Assembly: GCA_028753945.1 (NCBI GenBank)
Contig: JAPNXP010000003.1
Coordinates: 4,898,001 to 4,962,000, forward strand
DNA length: 64,000 nt
Direction: 5' to 3'
DNA from: Hexactinellida sp. DTS-2022
Taxonomy: Eukaryota; Porifera; Hexactinellida
In this document: in pieces, positions 10,400 through 20,713 of the stretch
How positions within the stretch are numbered: the stretch's first letter is position 1
How the letters are laid out: each line of letters opens with the position of its first letter
Notes under the pieces: model-generated
Database searches by the model: none
The model's input: the letters and a program-made list of their open reading frames with translations, nothing else
What the model was told of the DNA's origin: nothing
Translations under genes and position numbers: made by a program

Positions 10400-10512
10400 T
10401 CTTAGGGGGGAAAGTCTGCTAGTACCAGGATCCACTAAATAATTGCTTCGCCAGCTGGGGGTCTGGGGGGCGCTGCTAGCCCCCCAGTAGGGTCCAGGGG
10501 CTTCGCCCCTGG
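10400..10512. repeat. G/C-rich palindromic repeat
   Basis: Short inverted motifs such as ggggggcgctgctagcccccc and ccaggggcttcgcccctgg form strong hairpins in an otherwise AT-rich spacer. A further G-run near 10816-10850 may be the other end of the same element. Confidence 0.4.
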
Positions 10513-11107
10513 AAGCCAGATACAATTTATAGTACAAAGTATTATTGCTAAAAATGGAGAGCTATTGCTGTAAAATAATCACATAGTATTTGAAGCTGTG
10601 GTAACTAATGGAAGATAATTATAGCTTCTGGCACAATTTCATTAATTAATGAATATCACTAGTAATGTTTGAATGGTATGTGTGGGGAATGAAGATACAG
10701 AACTTTTAACATAAAATATTCTAGCCTAGAGAAGAATAGTATACGTCGATTTGTCTCTTTATAAAAGGCTAAAAACACCTAATTTTAACTGAAAATAAGA
10801 ACTTAGCAGCATATTTCCAGGGGGGGAAAACTCAAGTTAGGGGGGTGGGGGAATACCCTGCCTGTACAGGAGACGGACTATAAACTAAAAACCCCGGGCA
10901 GTAATATAAATACTGGGCCTCACTAAAGTAGAGTATAGTTGGCACAGTAAATCGATCAAACTTGTAGTCAAACTGACTTTGAGGATACCACGAACCTAAT
11001 AGGAAGTGTAAATTCATGGCTAACCGCAAACTTGATAGATATACACACATTATTACATTTTCGAAAATAGCAAATTTGAGACGTTATTTTAATTCTCTAG
11101 ATATAAC

Positions 11108-12412
11108 ATGGCCAGTGCAACAGCATTTGATAGTCTAGCGTTCGTTGCTGCTGCCCTTAGCGCTCTAACAGAAAAACATATCGTTACTAAAATAGAATAC
11201 GACCGTATTAGCATTGAAGTTAAGAGTGGGAAAAATATGGTGTACGTTTGTGCTGGCGAAGTAAACGTGGTGGAAGAAATAAAGAAAACTTATGCGAAAA
11301 CAGATCTGTTGGTAGCACAGAGATACTATCCAAGTATTGCACTACAAATGATTGAAAACGCAGATATGAACAGATCCAATAGGAATGAAATATGGGAATC
11401 AGCAGATTACATAGACGAAAAGAACAGTGTAATAAACCCAACTGAAGGCAAAGAAAGAAAGAAATGGTTCAGTGGATTATGTTGCTTGGGAAATAATTCA
11501 ATAGGTACTCAACAAATAAATCACTATAAATTAGCGCAAGATCGAGATAAACTAGTTCGAGAAAATGAGCGCGGAGAAATACAGGGCGTGTATCAATCCA
11601 ATATAGAATCACTGATAACAGATCAATCCACATCCTTTGGCGAAGCATCTCGCAGAGTAGAAAGAACCGCAAAAACAATAGATCTGTTTGTGATCTTACC
11701 GTCAGGCAGGACTATAGCAGTAGAAATGGAATCGACACACAGCCTAGTCACCAACATAAAGCACAAGATTAAGGAGAGGGTAGGGATAGCAGTGACGGAA
11801 CAAGTGCTGCATTTCGGGGGTCATCTGTTGGAAGACGGAAAGTCGCTCAATGAATACAACATAAAAGCTAACTCCACAATCCACTTGAGCGTTAAAGGAA
11901 GAGGAGGAGCCAAAGAGCGATTGTTTTACATCGATTCTAAATACCTGGATCCTCGCTGGGATTATGACTTCACTAAGATATCAGATGGTAATACCAAATT
12001 CAAGAGAGGAGGGTATCCATACTATCGACCTTGTGGGTGGAGAAGAATAGCTATTAAAGTGCTAGGGAAGTATCAGAATGATATTTGGTTGGGACAGACT
12101 GGTGACGAATCAAAGGGAGAGTGGGCAGTGACCTATCATGGAACTAAATCTAATGCTTTTAACAATATTTCTAATGAGGGTTATATTGTAGGTCCAAGGG
12201 CAAGATATGGTCGTGGTGTCTACTCATCTCCGAAAATTGAAATAGCAACTAGTTATGCATCTTCCTTCACCTACGACAGAATTAATTATATTGGTGTCTT
12301 TCAGAACCGTGTGAATCCCAGAGGTGTGAATATTGAAAACAACGATAAATACTGGGTTTGTCCAAATAAGGATGACATTAGGCCTTATGGTTTGTGTGTA
12401 AAAAAAGTATAA
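11108..12412 (+). CDS. Ubiquitin-like / PARP-like ADP-ribosyltransferase fusion (Ubl-ART)
   Basis: Single-exon protein of 434 residues. Residues 1-110 are an unrecognised N-terminal region and 115-190 a charged linker. Residues 191-267 are a clear ubiquitin fold with about 40% identity to ubiquitin by eye, ending GRGG at 264-267. Residues about 300-434 match the compact PARP-like ART fold: YHGT with candidate catalytic His 344, YGRGVYSS (about 367-374), TSYASSF, FQNRVNP (Gln 399 near the usual third triad position), YWV and DIRPYG near the end. The Ubl lacks the ubiquitin features Ile44 (His), Arg42 (Val), Lys48 (His) and Lys63 (Ala), but keeps Lys27, Lys29 and the diglycine. It probably transfers ADP-ribose from NAD+; the substrate is unknown. 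A decayed copy of the linker lies at 8163-8403. Confidence 0.85.
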   Translation: MASATAFDSLAFVAAALSALTEKHIVTKIEYDRISIEVKSGKNMVYVCAGEVNVVEEIKKTYAKTDLLVAQRYYPSIALQMIENADMNRSNRNEIWESADYIDEKNSVINPTEGKERKKWFSGLCCLGNNSIGTQQINHYKLAQDRDKLVRENERGEIQGVYQSNIESLITDQSTSFGEASRRVERTAKTIDLFVILPSGRTIAVEMESTHSLVTNIKHKIKERVGIAVTEQVLHFGGHLLEDGKSLNEYNIKANSTIHLSVKGRGGAKERLFYIDSKYLDPRWDYDFTKISDGNTKFKRGGYPYYRPCGWRRIAIKVLGKYQNDIWLGQTGDESKGEWAVTYHGTKSNAFNNISNEGYIVGPRARYGRGVYSSPKIEIATSYASSFTYDRINYIGVFQNRVNPRGVNIENNDKYWVCPNKDDIRPYGLCVKKV

Positions 12413-12795
12413 TGAGGCTACTAAAGGTAATCTGTGAGTAATAAGGCTCATACCATACTGTATTGTAGATTTTGTAATGGTAATTAAGAATAGACATTGC
12501 AAAGTTTATGACCTATATCTTTGTAATCTAGTGATAACTTATGTGATGATAATTTAAGTGTGTTCCTAAACATATGATGCAGTATCGATTTTGGTAGTTG
12601 CTTTTCATGAATCACTGCAGCTAGTCTGTCAGTAGAGACAAGGCTGAACATTTGAAACTAAATTTTCACTGAACTTATTCGTATAAGAGAATTTTAACTA
12701 AACTGTGTGTCAACTTTTTAATTCATAATTATTAATTACACTACTACAATGATGAATATATTATAATTATAATCTATATTGCCAAACTTGCACAC
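12413..12795. other. Spacer between convergent genes
   Basis: This AT-rich stretch holds the 3' ends of the Ubl-ART gene (+) and CC2D1 (-). No further gene or clear repeat was seen. Confidence 0.5.
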
Positions 12796-15700
12796 TCATT
12801 TCGACAGACTCTGATACTCGAGTGTCATTAGCTTCTTCCGCTTGATATAATGCTCTGCTTGCTGCACCCTGTTGCTCTGCATGTACGAAGCGGCTATCTC
12901 ATTCTCCTTAACCACCTGGGCCTGCAGACCAGCTACGTAGCTCTTCTTGAAGGCAGGAATAGCCAGGTTGGTGCGGTAGTACTTCATCTTAGTGACAATA
13001 GCGGTCTGTCTGCTGGTGAGCTCGGGAGGGACCGGCTTGCTCTTGCTCTTGAAGACTTCTTGGTTGCTGACAATCAGCTGTAGCTCTAGCTTGAGAGCCT
13101 CGATGCTGGGCGTATCGTCTACTTTAGCTGGAGATATGAATGTACCAGTTGTTGTTTGTTGAGGTGTTGTTGCTGTTGTTGTTGTCGCTGTTGTTGCTGT
13201 TGGTCTTTGTTTGAGGTTTTTAGGCGCGGTTATCATTGGAGTCTTACTAGACTCAACAAACTCGTCTAAGACTAGCCACGAGTGATTCTGCATTACAACC
13301 TCCTTTATTTCCAATGGCTCTTTCAGACGGATAAGTATCTGCAGAATGTATGCAGTAAAACAGGGGTTCACAAACTTTTGCAGCATACCGCCCACATTTA
13401 GGTCAGGACACATTTAGGTCAGACAAAATATTTTTTACACGTTTTACTGAGTAAAAAAACGTGTAAAAAAATATTTGTATTAGCTTTTATTGGTATGATT
13501 CTGTTCCTGGAAAAATGACCCCATTAAGCGGAGTTGCATGTATTCGAGTAAACACGGTATATTACAAGACAAGACACCTAGCACTCCTATATTGCTACCT
13601 CTAGCTTGCAGCTGGTCTGCTTCCTTCCGTCCATAACAGTGAGAGACTCGTGAATCTCAGCCTTGCTAGAGAGCACACTCAGATTCACAGAACAAGTCCC
13701 TATGGTCTCATCCTTTCTCAACAGTCCCTTCTTATACAATATTGTTATCTTCAGAGGGTGTCTCTTGCAGGTGCGCATGAATGCCTTAATTTTCCCTCTG
13801 TCTATCTTGAAGAGTTTAGGATCGTTGTACTCTGGACTCGTGGTTCCCCTGATGCTCTTAGTGGACAGCAGCTGGGGCTCATCGTGGGAGGGGAAGGGGA
13901 ACTCAAACGTGACGTAGCTGTCTAGATCCTTGCTCTCGTAGTCCTTAGGCAGGGGGATGTTAATGCAGCGGACCGCAGACACCTGGGGGATATCATATAT
14001 ATAATATAATATATATATATATATAAATAATAACAAATACCGTATAATAAGCGCCTCGGCGCTAATAGTTTTTGTGAGCCAAATTTACACTCTATTTTTT
14101 AAATCCAGAAATACTACTTAGGTGGGTTTTAATGATTCTCAGCGAGATCGACATACCAATATTGCATAAATATATTGAATTTACACTTCAGTTATCAACT
14201 AATGGTTATTAATATTATCATAAAATGTCATTTTTATTGGCCCGGCATTGTCCAAACCCCCAGCCGATACCGGATATTCGGAAAATACGCTAATCAATTT
14301 GAAGAAAAAAACACTTTAAATGGTAAATATTACTAAAGTTTGGGAAATTTTCAATAATATTTACAAATATCAATTTGTTAAATCAATAGTAACTTTCACA
14401 AAGCTAAGTATTAAGTTAACTTTACTACATAGTCTACCTCGCATTGATCTGGTTCTACTCCAGCGTTAATATTAAAAGTAGGGATCTGTCTCTCCTCGTA
14501 GTGGTAGGCAGGAGGAGCATATCCATGGTTTCGAGCCGACTGTAGATTCATGAGATCTCGCTTGCATTGTTCTAGAAGATTCTCGAACTGGTTAGCTTTC
14601 CCAATCTCCATAATAGATTTACACTGGGCAGCACTCGTCTTGCACAGCTCCATCTGTTTGCTATTGAACAGAGTAATATATTCAGGATAACCTCGTCAAT
14701 ACGAACATGGTTAATAAAAATTTCCGGTTAATATGAACACTATTTCAGTCACATTCAAAGCCTTTTCAGTACAAATGACACCGGTTAATACGACATAAAG
14801 AAACTACTAACTAGTAGTAAGTATACTTATTGGTTTTCTAAGCGTAACCATTTATCGACAATTTTTTGACACACAAATTAGTCTGGCATATACGCATAAT
14901 AATGTACCATTACAGCTACTTTATTAATATAAATGCAATACTTTTACACGTTGCAAGTATGTCTTTGGAAAATCTTGAATTTTCAATTTTCAGCAATTTG
15001 CTAACCTATTCCAGTACTGTTTCGTACGATTACCATCCATCGTACGATTACTATCCAAAGACAGACTGTTAGACCATAGTGTAGAAAATGTTAGGTCATA
15101 CTCATACTCAGTGTTACTCACTTATAACACAAATATCGTTTACTTACTTCATTCAATAATTGTCGTAATCATTATTTCAATAAACATCGTACGATTACTA
15201 TCCAAAGACGGTCAATCAATTATGACAAAGAAAAATCTTTTAAAATCAAATGTACAGTATGTAGAACCTGTCTAATCCGACACCCGATGGGAGGAAAATT
15301 GTCGGATTACCAAATTTCCGGATTATGCAGTATCACCTCCCCAATACAAATACAAAGATAAGTGGTTTAGCTGAATTCCGTATAATCGGACTATGCAAGT
15401 TCTACTGAATAAACTGACTTGCAGGACTCCTCCAGCTCTGCGAACAGCTCCGCGTCTTTCTCGGAGGCCTTCTTTAGGTCAGTCATCCTCTTGAGGGGCG
15501 GGGTGTTAACCTGCGTGCTGGGGGGCACCTGGGTGAGGTCCACTCGCAACCCAGACTTTGCCAGCTCCAGCATCGGCTCCAGGCCCTTCATATAGATGAG
15601 GAACTTCTTAGCTTCTTCCAGTTTGTTCTCCTTCCTGTAGCGGATAGCTAATCCCTTAAACTCGTCCACTCTGGAGTTCAGCACTCTCAGCTGTTCCTCG

Positions 15701-18700
15701 TAGGTGGCAGCGTCCACTCTCTGCAGCCCTCCTCGGGAGGCTCCCTGCGGGCCGGCGCTGCTGGGGGCGGGGGCCTTAGCTGCCGGAGAGGGGGCAGGGG
15801 CAGGTGTCTATATAGTGGGGAGAGCATTGGGATAGCAGGGAAGTGTATAATTGTTAAATGTCTGTATTGTTATTAACAGCAATATAATGTGTGTACTAAT
15901 GAAGAGGGGAAGCTGATGGATTGGATTCCTATCCACAATAAATTTGTTGAGAAGTACTAATCCAAAATAATAATACGTATTATGAGTTTATCGATGTAAA
16001 ACCCGATAAATTCATAATCCATCCGGATCCTCTATCAATGAATGGAGAATACCTGATTTTCTCGCCTATTTACTAATAACACTCTCGCTGGATCTATAGT
16101 ACAGACTATAAGTTTGAACTGACCGGAGCAGCGCTGACTCCGGGGAGAGGCGGGTACCCGGGCGGAGCAGGCAGCTCTTCGTACTCGTAAGCGGCGCCCC
16201 TCTTAGCGGCCTTAACCGCGTCCTCGTACTGCTTAACTATTCGCGTCATCCGCCTGAGCTTGCTGGAGGACTCCTCTCTCTGCGCCTGCTGCACTCCCTC
16301 CCGGTACTTGTCCAGTCGCTGCTGCAGCCCCTCCAGCAGCGTAGCGGCGGCAGCCACAGAGAACGAGGGGGGCTCTATGGGGTGCAATATGGTAATCTAT
16401 AGCAATTGCACAATATTTGTTATAATTAACAAGTGACTTTTAGGACCAGAGCAGGGCTTAAACTTAAACTTAAGCTTAACCTAAACTAAGTACATAATGT
16501 TGCATGGAATTTTTACTACCATTAGATTTTTACTACTTTAATACTACTCCAAAAAAGCATGCTGTAAAAAAATTCTTCATATTTTCCAAAATTAAGTCGG
16601 TATTCATAAAGCAAAACTAACAAAATACTTTATTTTCAAATTAGTTTAAATTTAAAAGGCCCGGAACTTATCATGGTAATCTAATTCCTTAATTAAAATT
16701 AACTTAATTAGTAATTCAGTCATAAATGTTCAACTGGCAACAACCATTACTTATAATATATTATTTTAAGTGTGCACTACATACCTTCATCCTCATTGGT
16801 ATCCTCTAGCTGTATGAGAGGCTGTACGGGCGGTGGCTGTGTGACAGGGGGTCTGACAGCAGGGGGCTGAGGGAGCCTCCTGGCGCCCGGAGGGGGGAGA
16901 GGGGGGTACCCGGGGGGCGCAGGCAGCTCGTTATACTCGTAAGGCTTCCCAGCCTTGCAGGCTACAATAGCCTCGTCAAACTGTCCCAGCACTCGCTTCA
17001 TGCGTCTGGCCTTAGAGGAGTTCCCCTCTTGCTCCGCCTTGGCCACGCCCTCCCGGTACTTGTCCAGTCTCTGTGCCAGCCCCTCCAGCAGCGTGGCGGG
17101 GGTGGGGATGGACGGGTCGCTCTCCGGGGGCGGAGACTCGGCGCGGGCAGGGGGGGCCTCGCTAGAACTCGGCTTTCTGGCCTGTGTGTTAGCGGGGGGC
17201 CACGAGGATATCGAGAGGAGGAAGGAGGGCGTGAAACCTTCGGGGGCCTGCGGCATGGCGTCCAGAGAAATGGGACTCCCTTCGTCCAGCGCAGCTATAA
17301 CCTTAGAGAAGTTAAGCGCGCACTTGAAGTGCTGTCGCATGACGTCATTCCGCTGCTGCTGCTTAGCAGTGGCTGCGGCCTGTTTGTACTGCGTCTGTCT
17401 TTCCAGGAGGAACTCCCGCACCTTCTCGCGCGTGACCTGTTCGGGCGGGAGGGCCGCGGGGGGGCGTGGCCGGGGGGCCGGGGGCGGCGGGGCTGTTCTG
17501 GCGGCCACTGGGGGCTTGGGGGCGGAAGTGACGTCATTGGACAGGCGCTGCAGCTCTTCGGAGGGAATCTCAAAGTTGTCGTCTAGCGATATGAGTGGGG
17601 CCTGTGTTTGTGGCTGTTTAGCGACTAGAGTTATTTCCGGAGGGAATGTCTCCCAGTCTATATGTCTGTTAGCAGCTGAGTCGGACAGCATCTGAGCTAG
17701 CTGCTCGACAGCCCGCTGGTACCTGCGGAGCTTAGAGCCGTCTCCGCTCTCCCGGGCTAGCTGCAGGCCCTGCTCGTAGAGGGAGAGGCGGGAGCGTATC
17801 TTATCGGCGTCTGCACCGGAGGGGGCGGGTCTGGGGGCGGGCTTGGGAGCTATGTTGCTGTCTGTCATGTCGTCTGCCATCTGAGCAAGCTCATCTCTCT
17901 CAGCGCCTAATAGAGACAGCACAATATTAATAGGAAGCCAAGTGACTGAGCCTCAGCGCATTTATCTAACGGGCCACATCAAACTTGGTTAGCTACTCTT
18001 ATAAAACAAATTTACTATGATAACTGGTGGCCGCCTTTGCAAGGACACTAATCCTTCTTGGAGGCCCTGAAACGAGAATAATATTAGAGGTATGTAGGCT
18101 AGATAATATTCTGCGGTCCTAGTAAATCATAGGATCAATAATAGGGAAAGAACACGAGGCTATTAATAGAGAGTAAATACTTGTTTGTTGTTCCTATGTA
18201 TTAAGAAGGATCAAATAAGTTTATTAGCTACATACAATATGCTATAGACTTGCCTCTGCTATCAGCTGGTGGCTTAGTGGTTACGGGAGGCGGAATATCA
18301 TCTCTGTTAACAGCTGTTCCCTGGTTAGCTAGCACTAGCATCTCTTGTAGAGTGGTGAGTCCTCTCTGGAGCCGTCTCGCCTTGCCGGTAGCCTGCTCGC
18401 TCTCTGCTGTCCTGAGGGCTTCCTACAGCAACAAGCGAATAGTACGTATAAATGTCTATAACAGACATGTCCATAACAGACATGTCTATAACAGACATAT
18501 AGCAAGTTCGCCATTTAACAAACAAATTTCGTGCAAATGTGACTTGCTATAACGCAACACCACTACAATCAACTATCTATAGCCTGTAAGTACCTGGTAG
18601 TTGCTAATCCTCTCACGGATCTCCTTAGCGAGAGGAGAAGCAGCCGCTGGCGCGGGAGGCTGTCTGGCAGACTTCTGCTGGGTCTCGGACTTAACTTCCT

Positions 18701-20250
18701 TTGTGAGAGAACTCAGCTCTGCTTCCAAATCCACATCGTCACCTCCGCTATCTCCATCGGACTACAGAGCGAATGTTAAGTCTGGCTTTCTTATATCGGC
18801 CAACTTATGTTCGATATAATAACCCGGCTTCGCAAAGGTAAAATTTTAATGATAAAAAATACCTTGCCAAAAAATAGTTGGGCGTTATGTATAAGTAGTC
18901 CAATCTTAAATAAATTGAATCAATAAGAATTATATATAATGGAACGATAATTAGCAAGATGGATTAATGAATGAGTAGTATTTAAATTTACTTGTAATAA
19001 ACATCAGGCTATAACGTAAAGTAGACTTTCGTTAATACGAACACCAGAGATCCGTTGGAATTTGTTCGTATTTCCCAGAAATTCGTAATAACAGAGTGAC
19101 CTGCATTCGTTTGCATAAGGTAGAGGAGTTAACCTGTGCTCCTTATCCATGTTCGTATAACGAGAGTCTACTGCACTACAGTCTGTTCTCTCTAATAGTC
19201 CACTTATTTAATTGTCCAAATCAACTATTTATATATCTGTAATAGTCCATATTCTCTAATAGTCCACTTTGGCCCATTTGCCCACTGGTGTCTATTAGAG
19301 AGAACAGTGTGCATCTATTTGCTGCTGTGCTCACATTCCCATTGTCCTCTGCAGCCGCCTCTCGGTTGAGCTCCTCCAGCTCTGCCAGCAGCTCCGAGTC
19401 GGAGAGGTCGGAGTCCGACCCGCCCAGATCCAGATCCAGATCCTCGTCTCCGGCCGCCAGCTTCTGCTGCAGTCTGTCCAGCTCAGCCGGGGTCAGCTGC
19501 TTCTTAGGTTTCTGATTACTGTCTTTCTAAAGCATGCAATTGTACTGTAATAACTCCCAAAGTGAACACCTCCAAAATATGAACACTTTTACTCGGTTCC
19601 AAATTTCCCCATTGCTTTAGACACACGTCATGATATATGATGAAAAGTGAACACCTCAAAAGTGAACGTTTTGGCTGGTCCCCAGGGTGTTCACTTTCTA
19701 AAGGTTTACAGTACTATACTAATCAATGGGATTGTAATAATAGTTGCCTTATAGCAGTGGTTCCCAACCTGGCCCTGGGGTCACAAGTTGTATTACTATC
19801 AATGGGAGGGGGTCCACATAATGTCTAATATTTACTACAGGGCATCCACGGTTTAAAAAGTTTGGAAATCGCTGCCTTATAGATTGCTCTTTTAGTACAT
19901 TTAGGCCCAAACATAATTTACTATGTTTAAATATCTAAGTTCAGTATGTAAGTTAATACAACCCTATTGCTTCAGAAATTACTTGCTATTAGAAGTTAGA
20001 ACCAAAACATGCACTACACTTGTATTGCAGTGGTTACCTTAGCCTTCCCACTCTTCCCTCCCATTCCAGTCAGCTTAGCTAACTCCGCCTCGAAATCATC
20101 GTCGTCTCCCCCCTCCCCCGCCCCCGTACCGGGGTCCATCCCCATGAGCCCCGCCAGCCCCCCGGTGTGCTTAGGCTTCTCCCCTCGCCCTCCCCGCTGT
20201 CTCCCGCCTCCCGCCTTCGTGTCTCTGTCCTTCTTGCCCTTAGTAAACAT
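12796..20250 (-). CDS. CC2D1: CC2D1 (Lgd/Freud-1) homologue, ten exons
   Basis: Exons in transcription order are 20250-20038, 19526-19335, 18761-18594, 18422-18254, 17906-16785, 16374-16124, 15807-15419, 14660-14438, 13982-13599 and 13338-12796. All phases join and give about 1,217 residues. The start is ATG at 20250; the acidic segment after GMDP matches the family N-terminus. Six DM14 repeats follow (exons 3-4; three in exon 5; exon 6; exon 7). Next come a helical region ending HGY...YEERQ (exon 8), a C2 domain (exon 9) and a C-terminal coiled coil beginning RLKEPLE (exon 10). Human CC2D1A and fly Lgd bind ESCRT-III Shrub/CHMP4 through DM14 and act in endosomal sorting and Notch signalling. 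Intron 4 uses a GC donor (AGAG|GCAAGT). The protein is longer than human CC2D1A because of extra DM14 and proline-rich sequence. Confidence 0.92.
13424..13476. repeat. Hairpin in CC2D1 intron 9
   Basis: The arms atattttttacacgtttt and aaaacgtgtaaaaaaatat are near-perfect inverted repeats with a very short loop. The region just upstream of exon 10 also holds a hAT-like terminus (caggggttcacaaac, about 13361). Confidence 0.6.
15255..15407. mobile_element. Tigger-like MITE abutting CC2D1 exon 7
   Basis: The ends cagtatgtagaacctg and caagttctactg with aatccgac/gtcggatt subterminal motifs are the pogo/Tigger style. TA precedes the left end; the right TA has become AA. It ends 12 bp from the splice donor of exon 7 (15419), so the insertion lies just inside intron 7. 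Confidence 0.7.
19019..19173. mobile_element. Tigger-like MITE, cagtagactctcgttaatac family
   Basis: The left end agtagactttcgttaatac and right end taacgagagtctactg are inverted repeats. Other copies are at 20920-21089, 46409-46572 and, interrupted, 49709-50013. It lies in CC2D1 intron 2. Confidence 0.75.
19189..19309. mobile_element. Short MITE with ctgttctctctaatag ends
   Basis: The termini ctgttctctctaatagtc and ctattagagagaacag are inverted repeats, and aatagtccac-type motifs recur internally. It lies in CC2D1 intron 2, close to the exon 2 donor. Confidence 0.65.
19545..19711. mobile_element. Tigger-like MITE, aagtgaacacctc family, copy 1
   Basis: The ends ctgtaataactcccaaag and ctttctaaaggtttacag are flanked by TA. 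It is highly similar to 49133-49312; both share tgctttagacacacgt and ttttggctggtccccaggg. It lies in CC2D1 intron 1. Confidence 0.75.
19755..19874. mobile_element. hAT MITE, 8-bp TSD ccttatag
   Basis: It begins cagtggttcccaacctgg and ends agtttggaaatcgctg, the widespread animal hAT terminus. A perfect 8-bp duplication flanks it (19747-19754 and 19875-19882). It lies in CC2D1 intron 1. Confidence 0.9.
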
Positions 20251-20713
20251 GCGTCTTAATAAGGAGTGGTAGCTATTATAATTAATAAAACAAAGAAACG
20301 GGAGAAGATGCTAGAGAAGAAATATTTGTTGTGTGTTATTACTCACTCGGGTGAGCACACAACTTACTAAAGATAAATCTACGGAATCTATGTACATTTA
20401 AGCCTGAGCCAAATATTTTCTCTTTTACCTGACCAAATAAAAATAAGAACTCAGTCACTCAGCTTTACGTTCGTAACATAATCAGCTTCGGGAACACATT
20501 TTAGAAAAATTATTTATGACAAACCAATGGTAAATTTGTAAAATGTTAACAGGAGTTTTGCAGTGCTCGGTTAAAGATGAAAACTAATGCGAATACATTT
20601 ATTAACTGCTACATATGATACCAGGGTTATAAGACTGGGGTCACGCATTGGTTAACGAGACAATGTATATTATCATATTGCATAACTAATTTCTCCAATA
20701 ATCAATGTGATAA

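Noticed and set aside
17029..17586. Plus-strand ORFs at 16955-17695
   Set aside because: They are antisense to the GC-rich DM14/proline coding exon of CC2D1 and show no family resemblance.
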